A stretch of DNA of 64,000 bases from Turnera subulata (Eukaryota > Streptophyta > Magnoliopsida > Malpighiales > Passifloraceae). The notes under the pieces were generated by a model. The model did not search any database, was not told the origin of the DNA, and was given only the letters and a program-made list of their open reading frames with translations. The stretch spans positions 100,575-164,574 of the forward strand of contig JAKUCV010004339.1 of NCBI GenBank assembly GCA_028386065.3, written 5' to 3'. The position numbers and the translations under genes were made by a program. Of the stretch, positions 1-11,785 are shown in pieces. Within the stretch, counting starts at the first letter, position 1; every line of letters starts with the position of its first letter.

Positions 1-178
1 ATGAGCATGATGAGATCTCAATTACAGTGTCAGGAATAAGATGGAACCGATGTGAAATAACCGTCGACGGAATATTTATGTTTAATATAGCGCTAAATGA
101 AATGAGGATCATGAACCTACGAATGTAGGCACAGTATAATTGGCCAAAATATAGAAATACAATTAAGGCTGTATTGAA

Positions 179-681
179 CTCGCCCGAAGCGAGAAATTGG
201 ACTCGCCCGAAGCGAGAAAATTTCCGGGCCAGTAGTCCGTACACCAGAAGGTGTAAAAATTCTATTGGTCATAAAAGGGTATTTGTGCAGAAATAAATAA
301 ATAATGAGATGTAAAGCACGGTTTGTGGCACGAAGTTTTTACCCAAACGACCAGGTATTAATTATGAGGAGATATACTCCCCTGTGGTGGATGCAATTAT
401 TTTGATATGTCTGGCAGTATATGAAAAGTATTAGAAATGCATCTAGTAAATGCTATTACAGCCTATTATTATGGATCCATAAGTCATGAAGATCCCTGAA
501 GGATCCAAGTTGCCTGAAGCAACTAATTCCCGGGAAAATAACAAGATAGAACTGAATTGATGTTTTCAGTCATTTTTTTAGTATGGATAAATCTATTTAT
601 GATTGGCACTCCAGAAGAGGCCTCTAAATACCGTGCTATTAAATTGGTCCTGGAGTACCTTGTTGTAAAGCCTGAAGCTTT
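179..681 (+). repeat. Mini-palindromes with YNGAA core in copia F
   Basis: Six perfect stem-loops: CTCGC-CCGAA-GCGAG at 179-193 and again at 202-216; ACACC-AGAA-GGTGT at 241-254; GATCC-CTGAA-GGATC at 491-505; AGTTGC-CTGAA-GCAACT at 508-524; AAAGC-CTGAA-GCTTT at 667-681. The first two form a 23-bp tandem duplication. Arms differ but stay complementary while the loop stays near CTGAA. Several lie in former coding sequence over Pro-Glu codons (CCT GAA). Confidence 0.7.
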
Positions 682-1185
682 TGATTTAATCCTATCGGCA
701 TTATATGTATTTGCTCTTATCTTCGGGGAATAACAAATGTGTAATCCAGTAAACCCGAAAGAGAGTAAAGCTGATTTTGCAGATGTAGATCTCTTATTCA
801 GTCCACATAAAGCAGAGACGGACATCAACCACAACTTTACACATGATATTGTAATATCATCGGGACTACAAAAGCAAGATGGGAAGAAAGACGCTCCAAC
901 GACAAAATTATGAAGATTATGCTGCTAACTTTGCCAAATTGAAGTGATGTACCTAAAAGTGATCAGACATAATACACGTCACCAGAAGCTGACAAGGACG
1001 AATTGGCATACAACGACATCAAGCAATCAATGGAGGCCAAAATGAGGGGGAGTAGAATACGCACTGCACTCTTTTTCCCTTCACCAAGTTTTTATCCCAC
1101 TGGGTTTTTCTTGGTAAGGTTTTTAATGAGGCAGTATCCCCAAAAAGCGTATTCTACCCAATGTACAATGACATTCAAGGGGGAG

Positions 1186-1432
1186 TGTTATAAATATCTT
1201 ATTATGAGGGACTAAAAGTGAGTGAATGTCATTTTGAGGGACTAAAAGTGAGTGAATGTCATTTTGAGGGACTAAAACGATACTTTGTCCCCTCTCTCAT
1301 GTATTATATAATCAGAATAATAGAAAGAAAAGGCTGAACTGTGTGTGAAGGATGACGAGCTCTTCACCGAAAAATTCTTGCTGAATTCATCTCTTCCCCA
1401 AAACTTCTCCTTCTATCTCTTTATTTACAACA
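1186..1432 (+). repeat. 3' LTR of copia element F
   Basis: Starts TGTTATAAAT directly after the purine tract AAGGGGGAG and ends TTTACAACA, so it has TG...CA ends. It holds a tandemly repeated piece (agggactaaaagtgagtg) near 1206-1270. The sequence after 1432 is collinear with the 3' flank of the Cys-protein copy near 36258, so 1432 is a true element boundary. Confidence 0.75.
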
Positions 1433-1695
1433 AATTATTAATTAATGCAGGGAAAGAAAATAAAACTCTAACAAAATAAGCAGCATCTTTCTTAAGGTAA
1501 GACAATCCCACAATCATAATATTAATATCCAAAACAACACATATATGAAAAAAAAAAAAACACACCAAATGAAAATAGTAGTTCTAACCTCACCAAGACT
1601 CCCAATTCTAAACAAAAACAAATACTAACCATAACTAGCTAAACCTGAGATAAAATCCCTTATTTTATTCAATCTTCTGCAATCCTCGCCTCAAA
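1433..1695. other. Flank of the Cys-protein copy, no gene seen
   Basis: AT-rich sequence collinear with 36258-36518, the 3' flank of the intact Cys-protein gene. It represents the duplicated 3' flank, not an independent gene. Confidence 0.6.
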
Positions 1696-2014
1696 TTACT
1701 TCTTCTTCCCCTTGAAAAAGTTCTTCGCCTCATTCACCACCTTCTTCTTCACTACCTCTTCCGCCACCTTGCTTGCCACTTTGCCCGCCACCTTGCCCGT
1801 CACCTTCTCTTAAATACTCACCTTGTCTTCCTCCGCCTCCTTTTTGTCCTCCTCGGATTCGGAAACTTCATCCTCACATCCTTGATTCTGTTTTTGTTTG
1901 TCTTCACCCGGGTATTGGCACCTCTGCCCTTTCTTATCAGCTGCAAATTTGCAGCTTTGCCTAGTTTTTTCATAAAAATGGAAGAAGTTTATCTTATATA
2001 CTCCGCAGGCATAC
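1696..2014 (-). pseudogene. Small Cys/His-rich protein, copy 0, broken
   Basis: Minus-strand homologue of the 112-aa protein at 36519-36857. The middle (FHFYEKTRQSCKFAADKKG) and the Lys-rich tail ending NFFKGKKK are conserved. An in-frame stop sits at 1811-1813 where the intact copy has a Gln codon (CAA to TAA). The 5' end, with the start codon and first Cys/His residues, is missing: homology stops at 2014, where element A begins. A pseudogene. Confidence 0.75.
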
Positions 2015-2421
2015 TGCAAAGACCAACAAAGAGTAGGACCCGGGGAGGTCTAGGGTTTGTGACCCCGGTTGACACTCCAATGCCTAAGTCAGAGAGAGGA
2101 TTTTGTAGAGAGAGGAGGCAAGAGAGAGAGTAAGAATTTAGATGAATGAGCAAGGTACCTTGAGATGTTGTACAAAAGGTCTATTTATAGGAAAATTCAG
2201 CCCTTGGTGGTCCAAGCTGGACTTGGACATAATTCCTTACCTTGGACCTAAGACTTAGTGGTCCAAGCTAGACTTGGTCATTCGAACCTTAGCCTTGGAG
2301 GTCTTGGGCGGGCTTGGACTTAAGGTTTCTCCCTGGACCTTAGCCTTGGTAGTCCAGGATGGGCTTGGACTTAAGACTTGATTTTGTTGTTGGGCTAAGG
2401 GTAAAATTCCATATGTTATCA
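2015..2421 (-). repeat. Left (3') LTR of element A, truncated
   Basis: About 407 bp nearly identical to 14678-15085. It contains perfect stem-loops GTCCAAG-CTGGA-CTTGGAC at 2210-2228 and CCAAG-CTAGA-CTTGG at 2263-2277. Truncated at 2015 against the Cys-protein pseudogene. Confidence 0.75.
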
Positions 2422-3509
2422 CTAGCCCCCAACTCTGTGGGATATTGTGTAGCAATATTCCTTAGAGTTTATTTTCTCCAATATATGCTTTTACTTCAGT
2501 TGTCCTCACGCATTAGGTCGCCTTACTTGGCTAATTTAATCAGGATCTCAAAAAGTCTATTTGAGTCTTTCATTGAGTTTGTGGATCACCCCCTTATTGA
2601 TGCAAGCTCACCTAGTGACCAAAAATTTGGCTTGAATTTTATTTTGTCAAAACTGAACGCCCATTAAGCCCCCTGCCCAAGTTAGTGGTCCTTATGTAAG
2701 GCCATTTGACGATTTTGTTGAGCTCATATTAAGCTTATTTTGGCTTTTACACCTTTTTTCGGACCTGCAGGAAGTCTCATTTGGATTTGTACGAAGCCTC
2801 CACTCTTTACTTGTAACAAGACTTTTTTCCTTTTTGTTGTTTTTTCCACTAGATTTAGCTGTATGGCCTCCCTTCTTCTTACTTTTGTGATTTGCAGAGG
2901 CGATATGACCTATAGCCATCTTTCAATGGAATGCTTCCAATAAGTTAGGACCATCTCGGAAGGAGTTCCTTGACTCACAGATACTCATGGTTCCTCAGTG
3001 ACATGACGGGAACACTTTTGGTGGGAAGTTCCTAGCAAGACAACGTCCATGACGACCCTTTTGGTAGAATGTTCCATCACTCTAGCCCCCAACTCAAAGG
3101 GGAGCTTATTTAGCTTCACTTTGAGTTTCCCAGGAGGTTTTTAAATAGGGCAATCATCTTTCCCTTCGAGGGTCACCTCAAGAGCTCTTACTAAGGGTTT
3201 CTTAGTTATCCCCTTTTAATAAGGCGTATATAAAGTCCCGAAGAAGAGTTCTTTACCAGAGAATTTTTCTCATTTGTAGAGACTTGAAGTAATTTTGTTA
3301 ATAATATAAACTAAAAAAGAATAATTGTTGCAACCCCCGAGTTGTTCGAAGTTTGGAGTAAGGACTTACGGTCACTACCTTAATGACAAAATTTTGACTT
3401 ATTGTGCAATTGGCATAAGGTTTTAAGGAGAAAACTGTAGTTGAAAAAGATTAGTATCTTAAGGTTTCTTTGGAGATTTTGGTACTTCAGATTGGAGATA
3501 GCAGTTCAG
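2422..3509. other. Interior of element A, no gene seen
   Basis: Short unsupported reading frames only. Unique-looking interior between the polypurine tract and the first minisatellite. No retroviral-type protein motif recognised on either strand. Confidence 0.5.
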
Positions 3510-3990
3510 GTCCCTTTTTTAGGAATAGGACCCCATTTTCGAGGAGGTAGGACCTCCGTTATTGAGGGGCAGGACCCCGTTTTCGAGGAGGTAGAACCTC
3601 CGTCTTCGAGGGGGTAGGACCCCGTTTTCGAGGAGGTAGGACCTCCGTTGTTGAGGGGTAGGACCCCGTTTTCGAGGAGGTAGGACCTCCGTCTTCAAAG
3701 GGATAGGACCCCGTTTTTAAGGGGTAGGACCCCGTTTTTTAGGAGGTAAGACCTCCATTTTTTAGGAGGTAGTACCTCGTTTTTTAGGAGGTATGACCAC
3801 TATTTTTTAGGGGTAGGACCCTGTTTTTGAGGAGGTAGGACCTCCGTTGTCGAGGGGTAAGACCCCATTTTTGAGGAGGTAAGACCTCCGTTTTTTAGGA
3901 GGTTGGACCTCCGTTTTTGAGGAGGTTGGACCTCCGTTTTTGAGGAGGTTAGACCTCCATTTTGAGGGGTAAGACCCCGTCTCACGGAAG
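3510..3990. repeat. Minisatellite of GTAGGAC palindromes, array 1
   Basis: Irregular tandem units alternating GGGGT-AGG-ACCCC and GGAGGT-AGG-ACCTCC (clear example 3543-3557), separated by short gttttcga-like spacers. Arms change from G/C runs to GGAGG/CCTCC but remain complementary around a constant GTAGGAC core (variants GTAAGAC, GTTGGAC). Small reading frames here are by-products of the repeat. Confidence 0.8.
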
Positions 3991-4849
3991 TAGAACTCTC
4001 AGCTTCAAAGAGGTAGGACCGCCTCACTAAAGTTACAAAGCTACGGAGCACATTTAGTCAATAAAAAGGTGACTGTTGAAAAAATTTTAACAATAAACAA
4101 AGCTACGGAGCATATTTAGTCAATAAAAAGGTGATTGCAGATAAAAACAAAAAAGACCATTTGATGAAATATAAGAAAAGAACCTGTGGCGCTTTCAATT
4201 CCTTGAGTGTGGAGTACTTTTAGATTCTCCATATTTCATACATGAGGGAGTAACTCTTTTGGTGTTGAATTTTGCAACCTTCTTCTTCTGTAATCATCTT
4301 CTTCCCTTCGATCACCACACCTTTGATTTCCTTTTGGCTTTTGTGTCTTTGGACGCCTATGAGTTGCTCGTTCTTTTTCTTTGCTATTTTTCCTGCTACG
4401 GAAGTCTTGAATAATCTTGTGGTCTATTTGAGACATTGTTTTTATTCTTGGATGGGAGTATGACCCTTTGATTTTATGTTGGAAAAAAGAAAGCTCCATG
4501 TTTCTTTCCCTTTAAATCTATACGGGCGCAAGGTGCTATCGGTCTTCATCCTATCTATAGAATACATCAATTAAAGATATAAATGAAAAGAATATTTGAA
4601 GTAAGGACTTACCTTGGGATGATTATCCCTAGTCCAGAGGACGATCTTACGATTACGTTCCCTAATTCTTGGTGTATTGTATAAGACATAACATAAAAAT
4701 TTTTCTAGGAGTGAAGCTTCGTGGCCTACAATTTTCATGGTCATTTGAGGGCCTCAAGACCTTCGAATCAATTTGCAGTATTCAGGGTCTGTAAAATTTT
4801 TTGTTGGAGATTTTGAAACTTTCGGCTATAAGGTCATTTGGAGATAGCA

Positions 4850-5480
4850 AACGCTTCTTTGGAGGTTCCAGGAAAAGAGTAGGACCTCCACTCTTCAAGA
4901 AAATAAGAACTCCCTCCCAGGAGAGAAGTAGGACCTCCTTTAACAAGAGTAGGACCTCTTTTAACAGGAGTAGGACCTCCGTTCCAGGAAAAAGGTAGGA
5001 CCTTTGTTCTCATGGGAGTAGGACCTCCATTCCAGGAAAGAAGCAGGACCTCAGTTCTCATGGGAGTAGGACCTCCGTTCCAGGAAAGAAGTAGGACCTC
5101 CACTCTTCAAGGAAGTATGAACTCCGTTTTGGGAAGGAAGTAGGACCTCAACTCTTAAGTAGGACTTCCTATAACTTATTGGAGGTTCAAGAAAAAGAGT
5201 AGGACCTCCACTCTTTAAGGAAATAAGAACTCCCTCCCAGGAGAGAAGTAGGACCTCCTTTAACAGAGTAGGACTTCTGTTCCAGGAAAAAGGTAGGACC
5301 TCTGTTCTCATGGGAGTAGGACCTTCGTTCTAGGAAAGAAGTAGGACTTCCGTTCCAGGAAAGAAGCAGGATCTCCACTCTTCAAGGAAGTATGACCTCC
5401 GTTCCGAGAAGGAAGTAGGACCTCCAGTCTTAAGGAAGTATGACCCCATGCTATGAAAGAAAGTGTAACTTATGTCTCAA
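4850..5480. repeat. Minisatellite, array 2 in element A
   Basis: Irregular repeats of gtaggacctcc with ttccaggaaa(g) spacers, with a larger partial duplication (about 4855-4940 resembles 5180-5265). Repeated open peptides of the LLLSWNGGPT type on the minus strand come from the repeat period. Confidence 0.75.
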
Positions 5481-5540
5481 TGGCGCAGGACCTCTAGTTT
5501 CACTAAGGTAGGACCTCCATTTCCAGGTTCTGAGGTTTGC

Positions 5541-5860
5541 TGACTCGGAATTCAAGGAAGTAGGACTTCTGTATCAAGGTTGAGACCTCGCAATTCAAGG
5601 AAGTAGGACTTCCGATTTAAGGTGGAGACTGCGGAATTCAAGGAAGTAGGACTTCCGATTTAAGGTTGAGACCTCAGAATTCAAGGAAGTAGGACTTCCG
5701 TTTTAAGGTTGAGACTTCAGAACTCAAGGAAGTAGGACCTTCGATTTAAGGAATTCAAGGAAGTAGGACTTCCGATTTAAGGTTGAGACCTCAGAATTCA
5801 GGGAAGTAGGACTTCTGATTTGAGGAATTCAAGGAAGTTGGACTTCCGATTTAGATGAAT
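5541..5860. repeat. Minisatellite, array 3 (about 43-bp unit)
   Basis: Units of roughly 43 bp built on ttcaaggaagtaggacttcc plus gatttaaggttgagacctcag. Each full unit contains GGAAGT-AGG-ACTTCC (for example 5599-5613): the array 1 core with different, still complementary arms. Confidence 0.8.
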
Positions 5861-7666
5861 GACGTCAATTTTTATGTTCTCCCTTGTTAGTTCCTGGACT
5901 CCCTTGTCCTTTTCCTAGAGAAAGTCCCGACTATTGCCTGCTCCAAGACCGCCGTGCCACAAGTGGCTCTGTAGGTCATGCTATGAAGGAGGTCTCGCTG
6001 TTAACTAGTTTTGGATGATGGGTTTCTTTCAAAGAAGGGCTTCAAGGGTTTCTCTTGGTACCAACCTTAGGAGATTTTGTGTGAAACCATATAAAAAATC
6101 CCAAATATGTGACTCCTTCCTCCATGCATCTAAATTAATAAGCATTAAGTTGATCTCAGGTCTTGAAAAGCATATCGCTACTTACCTTGTCTTCTGGATA
6201 CCTTTTTATTTTTATAAGGAGAGTAAGTTTTAGCTGTCGTTGTTGGGGGCTTTGGGTTTAGGACAGGTAAAGGGCAGAGGGAGCTCGATTCACTGAGTAG
6301 GAGATTAATATGTGAAGCTTGCTTGAAGAGAATCCCATATAAAAAAGAAATTTGTCCGCTCCTTTTAAAGGACGTTGGTCCTAAGGGGCCCCTCTGAGAG
6401 AGATGGATGACCTCTTCATTTCATGTAGACACTTTGATTTGGTAGGGCGGTATCTCTTCAGACGCTGCTACTTTCATTACAAAATGAGATCTTTTCTCCA
6501 TAAGAGTAAATACTTGAGTTGGCCAGGCCACCAACACAAGAAAAAAAAGTTTTACAAAGTTACATTGCAAAAATTTTTGAAGCTCATGGTGTGGTGTGAC
6601 CTCTAGCTCCTCTGTCTTTCTTATTTTTATAAGGTCCTCGTTTCAATGAGACAACCAAAGCCGTGACAGTTGTGTTGGATGCTAGCCTTACCAATAGATC
6701 GAGCATTCTGCGTTCAAGCGTTTGTTAAACGGGTGAAGGACCTACAGGTGTAATGCTTGGGTATTGAATTTCCTCATCTTTCCTTCATGGCCCCTTGTCT
6801 TCCTATGGAAGGACCTTGTACATCTCTATTTCTCTTCAACTCTAGGTGACTCTATCACATAGATCACCTTATTTGAATAAGATTTTGATGTGGCTAATGC
6901 CTCCTCTAAGAATTCTTAGAGCTGAGGTCCCTTGGACCGGGGAGCCTCCTCGTTGAGATCCTAGGACCTAGAAGTCCTCGGTCCCTGTATTGAAAGGCCT
7001 TTTAGACACTTTAATAACACGCTGATTCCGACAACACACTCTAACCTCCCTCAGGATACTCTACGTTTACAGTGAAGGGGAGGCGGATAGCCATGCCCAA
7101 TTCAGAACCTTACTCTTCCTCATTTTAATGAGGGTGCTTGGGCTTTTTTTTCCCAACTCTTTTGTTCATATGCTACCTCAGCAGTATCCTCTAATGGGTG
7201 ATAGGTTCATAAGTTATGCAGACCTGCTAGTATTTCTTGCCTAAATTGCATAAGCTCCACCCACGTTACTATTTCATTACTTTGTTGATTAGCAGTATTG
7301 GAGGTACTTGGAATTTTCCGACTCCACCGTTGGTGGGATTCAAGATTGTACTAGACGTAGATCCAATACTAGTATTACTCGGAATAGTTCCGACCCCACG
7401 TTTACGGCGGGATCTAAGATTGTATTGGGCGTAGGTCCTACACTAGTGTTATTAGGAATATTTTTGGCACCACGAAGGTCTTAAGATCGTGTTGGTAAAC
7501 ATACTTCCATTGGTCGGAGGTCCTTCAACTGTCGGAGGTCCTTCATCGGCCTGAGGTCCTCCAACGGCCAGAGGTCCCTCGATGTCTGGAGTTTCGTGGT
7601 TCTAGACCTGCTGGGATGGGATCCACCATAATACCCGAGGTAGAGAAGCCATGACTTTTCGTCCAG
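5861..7666. other. Interior of element A, no gene seen
   Basis: No supported coding region. Near 7300-7460 a ggat(t/c)...accccacg...gggatctaagattgta motif recurs two to three times, and 7500-7590 has short imperfect repeats of gg(t/c)cggaggtccttc. Probably leader sequence of the element. Confidence 0.45.
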
Positions 7667-7685
7667 TTCCCACAGACGGCGCCAA
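7667..7685 (-). other. Primer-binding site of element A
   Basis: Minus strand reads TTGGCGCCGTCTGTGGGAA, directly abutting the LTR end (TTTTTACA, 7686 onward). This is the common gypsy PBS type in plants and fixes the minus orientation of A. Confidence 0.8.
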
Positions 7686-7709
7686 TGTAAAAATACTGGA
7701 TTTACCTTT

Positions 7710-8165
7710 TGATATGGAATAGGCCCAGCCTATACAAGCCCAATGACTAATAACTAAGGTCGGGCCCAAAGGCGTGAGGGGCCTGGGATTAGGTCCTCTA
7801 GGCGAGGCCCAAGGACCTTCGAGGCAAGGACCCCCAGACTGTGAACCAGGACCCACGAAAGAGGTCCAGGAACCGGAGGCCCTAAATGCCACCTCAACAC
7901 TGACTTATCCGGAGGATATCCGAGCACATCCAGAGGAAATCCACATACGATCAATGAGGATGCGACACGTGGACGGGCAGTCCCCAATAAATACCCCAAA
8001 ACCAGATATTTTGAGGGGCTGCTTCCCATTCTCCACCCCGACACTCTCTCTCTCGGGTCCTCTCCCCTCTTCCCAATTCACTGCCTATGTACCCCAATCT
8101 TATCTCTTGTATATGACCATTCAATATCAATAAAGATCAGTTTCCTTATATTTGATTTCATATCA
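7710..8165 (+). repeat. 5' LTR of element B
   Basis: TG...CA ends and near-identical to 14111-14565. Includes a T/C-rich block near 8030-8075 and ends ATTTCATATCA before the PBS. The reading frames inside are not supported as genes. Confidence 0.85.
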
Positions 8166-8166
8166 G

Positions 8167-8187
8167 TTGGTTCCGTTGCCGGGAACG
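8167..8187 (+). other. Primer-binding site of element B
   Basis: TTGGTTCCGTTGCCGGGAAC lies one base after the LTR and resembles the gypsy TGGCGCCGTTGCCGGGGA type with changes, indicating plus orientation. Confidence 0.6.
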
Positions 8188-9580
8188 ATTTGAAAGCCAG
8201 ATAATCTATCCAACCATCAAGCATCAATTGTGCAATCCATCAACAAATCAAGCATTAAACCATTAACAGACGACAATGCACAGATTCAGCAAACCAACAT
8301 CAACTATTCAGCACATCAACAAATCAAGCGAATCTGACGGATTCATTATATCTTACAAACAACAAATATGTTTGTTCGTGATAAGTTTGTCTAAGCATTC
8401 AACTAATGGTTTTTAACTCCAAATCTGTGCAGATGATGAAACATGAAAGGAGATCCAGCAAACAGTCAACAACTTAAAGCATACCAGCACGGATCGATCG
8501 ATTCACAAACGCAGTGAGTCAAGAAAAAGTTCTCGCAGCAAGCTCACATGACGGGAAATGGTAAAACAAGGGGCAGATCTGTCCAGATCTACCTCACCGG
8601 CGCCTGCAAACTGCCGGAGGAGGAGGTGCTGCCAGCGCTGTAGAGACGGCGTAGGAGCGACTCAGCAGCGTTCGAGGCCCAGTCACGATGATGCTGAATG
8701 GTGGCCGAGGACGGGAGATCTGGCAGAGAAGCGCCGCCGCCTCCAAGATCTGTCGAGATCCAACTTACTTGAGTGCTGATGTTGTCGGAGCAGGAGCGCC
8801 ACCGTGCGTGTCTGCCAACTCGTCACCGGAGAGGTGACTCCTGTTGTGTTGTCGCCAAAAGGGGGGAGCCATTCCAACAAGCCCGGGTGCCACCGTCACC
8901 GTTGTGCATCGCCGGGGAAGGAGCGAGTTCGAGAGGGATCCCCCAAAAGCCACCTCAAGTCGCTTGATGGAAGCACGCCGGACTTGAGCTATTGCTGCTC
9001 AAACAAGACTCCTTCACACGCGCCACTGCCGGAAAAGAGATCTGCTAAGGCGATGGTATGGGAGCTCTAACTTTCACCATGAACTTAAAGGAGGGGTGCG
9101 TTAAAGTGAAGTCTTCCAAGAGGAGACACGCGTGAGGAACAATGAAAAAGGAGAAAAGTCGATGGTGGACTAAGGCAATCAACGGGCTGAGATGTTTGAC
9201 TGGCCCAAATCTTAAAAAAAAAAAAAGGTGAGGAGCTATGGACAGCCCAGAACACTTCCCAGGCCGGGAAAGTGTCAACGGGCCAAAAGGTATTTGCCTT
9301 ACTGGCCGGAAAACAATTGAGCCTAAACATTTATTGTTTCTTTCACTATTACCTCCTTATGTATTTAATTACATTATATTCACGTACTTGAAATTTTAAT
9401 CATTTAATATATTATGCTAAGTGCATTTTATTTAATTGAATCAGAAAACTAACGATCTCTATTTTGAATGAAATGTTAATTTACAAGAGATGTTTGTATT
9501 CAAAGCATTATTTCGTTCGAGGTGGAATGAGGTACTGGACCTAAAGAGGAATTCTCAGATGGGTTGGACCTGAGAAAGAT
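8188..9580. other. Leader of element B, no gene seen
   Basis: 8550-9060 is GC-rich and rich in CCG/CGG triplets, giving overlapping frames on both strands that look spurious. 9280-9520 is AT-rich. No known domain seen. Confidence 0.45.
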
Positions 9581-9584
9581 TTTT

Positions 9585-9950
9585 CGAGGACCTTCTAGGA
9601 GAGGACCTTGAAAAGCGCTTCATGTGGAGGCGAAAATAACTCCCGAGGATGCGGAGGACCTTCTCGGCGAGGACCTTAGAAAAGCGCTTCATGTGCAGGA
9701 GAAAATAACTCCCGAGGATACGGAGGACCTTGGAAAAGTGCTTCATGTGGAGGTGAAAATAACTCCCGAGGATGCGGAGGACCTTGAAAAGCGCTTCATG
9801 TGGAGGCGAAAATAACTCCCGGGGATGCAGAGGACCTTGGAAAAGCGCTTCATATGGAGGCGAAAATAACTCCCGAGGATGCGGAGGACCTTCTCGGAAA
9901 GGACCTTGGAAAGCGCTTCAGGCGGAGACAAAAATAACTCCCGAAGAAGT
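9585..9950 (+). repeat. Tandem repeat, about 54-bp unit
   Basis: Six to seven units combining aggaccttggaaaagcgc, ttcatgtggaggcgaaa and ataactcccgaggatgcgg, some with an extra cttctcggcgaggac insert. Lies in the interior of element B. Confidence 0.8.
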
Positions 9951-11785
9951 GAAAACAATCCTAGGAGAAAGCAACAACGAGGACAAAGGTCCTTGTGGAA
10001 AGAAAGTCGTCCACCGAGGCGGAAGCGTCCCTTACATAGGAGCAACCATCATTGCCAAAAACCAAGCGTGGATTTGATGTTAGGCTTTGCAATGAGCTAA
10101 TCAAAGGCCCTCAAAAGGCAGCCTTTGCAGCGAGGACTTGATGGAACTTTAGGAGGAAACAGCCCCAGGAGCAAGCAATCCTTATGGAGGAAGCAATTCC
10201 TGGAGGCAAAACAAATGAAATGAGCATGGAGTAGGACTTACCAACGAAACCTCAGGAGTAAGCAGTTCCCTATGGAGGAAACGCAGTTCCTGGATGCAAA
10301 ACAAATAAAGGTCACTTGAAGGAGGACCATCAACATCAACCCCGTTATCATGTATGACGCTTTACTCTTTGGGGATTTACAAACACTTTGGAAATGGTTT
10401 GCCCCCCTTTCATCAATTGCTTGATTCCTTCTCGGAATCACGTCAATCATGGAGTTGTTGATGTCCGGCACCAAACTTGATGCACAATCCAGGAGGAGCA
10501 CAAGGGAAGGAGATCCATATTCCCAAACTAAAGGAGCTTCATCCCTAGACATTTACAACCAAGAAGTCATTGGCGCTAATCGGTCAACACCATCAGCCCT
10601 GGGAGCTGCGTGTAGGACCCATAGGAGCTAAGGATGTTGAACCATTGGACCAGTGAAGAACCTATCTAGACCTCACAATAATTTCCATGAAGTGGAGCTG
10701 TCCCAGTGGAGGAAGCAGCCCCGTGAGCAAACAAGCCCCTTAGTGGAAAAAATCGCGCTAGGAGGCGAAAATCTCTCGTAAAAATAAGTAGAACATGGGA
10801 ACCAAGAACCAACAAATGCGTAGGTCCGTGGGGCTAGGGACCTTAAAACAAGGAAAGCTTCATCTCCAACCGTTTGCGAAGGAAGAATCAATGGAGCAAT
10901 GGGAGGTCAAAAAAAACTTAAAGGCCATCATCAAACCAACCAGTCAACATCATTAGTCCCGGGGAGCTATGGGCAGAACCTGCGAGTGGGAGCTAAAGAT
11001 GCTGAGCTCTTGGACCAAGAGTTAGAAAACTTCAATGCCTCAACAATGAGCACTTGGAGCGAAAACATTAAATGCAACCACACTTCTAAAGTGGAGCGAA
11101 AAAAAGGACCTATTTGGACCTCGCAGCAGTATCCATAGAGGGCTGTTCCACGAAAGGAACAAACGTCCATAGTCCCAATGGAGGAAGAAGTGGTAGAGGC
11201 CCTACATTCAGAGGCCCTCAACATAAAGAATGGACAAAAACCAAAACCACTTCAAATGAGGCATGCTTTAATTAAAGCAAAACGTTTTGGCGAGAGGATC
11301 TTCAAGGAAGGATGAGACTTCCCAAGTTGCGAAATGACAACTTTAATGCTTTAATTAAAGCAAGGAGTTTGGAAATAAGAACCACAATGTGGAGGAAAGT
11401 TGCAATACAAGATCAACCGCATACCCAAGAAGGGATTTTGGGAAGGCTCACAAAAACGAGATGGCAAAAAATGAAGTCCCTAAAGAGGCACAAATTACTT
11501 AGGACCTCTTCCTAATGTCATACAACAAAGACTCAGGAGAATACAAGCCTATGATAGGATCCCTTTCCAAAGAGTAGCCAAAGGAGGAAACCTGAGAAAG
11601 AGTAACCATGAATGCGTATGACTTCGCAAATGCCAAAGAACGGTAGGCTCAAGTAATGCCATACACCGAAAAACAGGCCACGCGTAAGCAAAAGCGTAAC
11701 TTGGTAGACTCAAACTCAAGCAAATCTGAGGCTTGCTTAGGAAAGAAAGACCTGTCATAAACTTGTTCAAATAACAAAGGGTGGA
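9951..11785. other. Interior of element B, no gene seen
   Basis: A/G-rich sequence with loosely repeated ggaggaagcaa(t/c)tcc words. Only short open frames without recognisable motifs. Confidence 0.45.

Larger units (their letters stand above)
1..1432 (+). mobile_element. Ty1/copia element F, 3' remnant
   Basis: Decayed copia retrotransposon entering from the left edge. Around 190-400 the broken frames still give reverse-transcriptase linker and RT blocks (TPEGVK; then ARFVARSF and a YSPVV-like block), followed near 485-530 by a MKIPEG...KLPEA block. From about 1060 the sequence matches the conserved plant retrotransposon 3' region (ctctttttcccttcacc...), then a polypurine tract at 1177-1185 and an LTR. 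RT to LTR distance is shorter than in an intact element, so internal sequence has been lost. No long ORF remains. The same family recurs in minus orientation at 44036-53128. Confidence 0.8.

Noticed and set aside
4834..5378. Minus-strand frames with repeated LLLSWNGGPT-type peptides
   Set aside because: By-product of the minisatellite period; no start context, domain or conservation beyond the DNA repeat.
7754..8133. Frames in the element B LTR (119 aa plus, 96 aa minus), repeated at 14155-14445
   Set aside because: Repetition is due to the LTR pair; frames overlap on both strands and have no domain.
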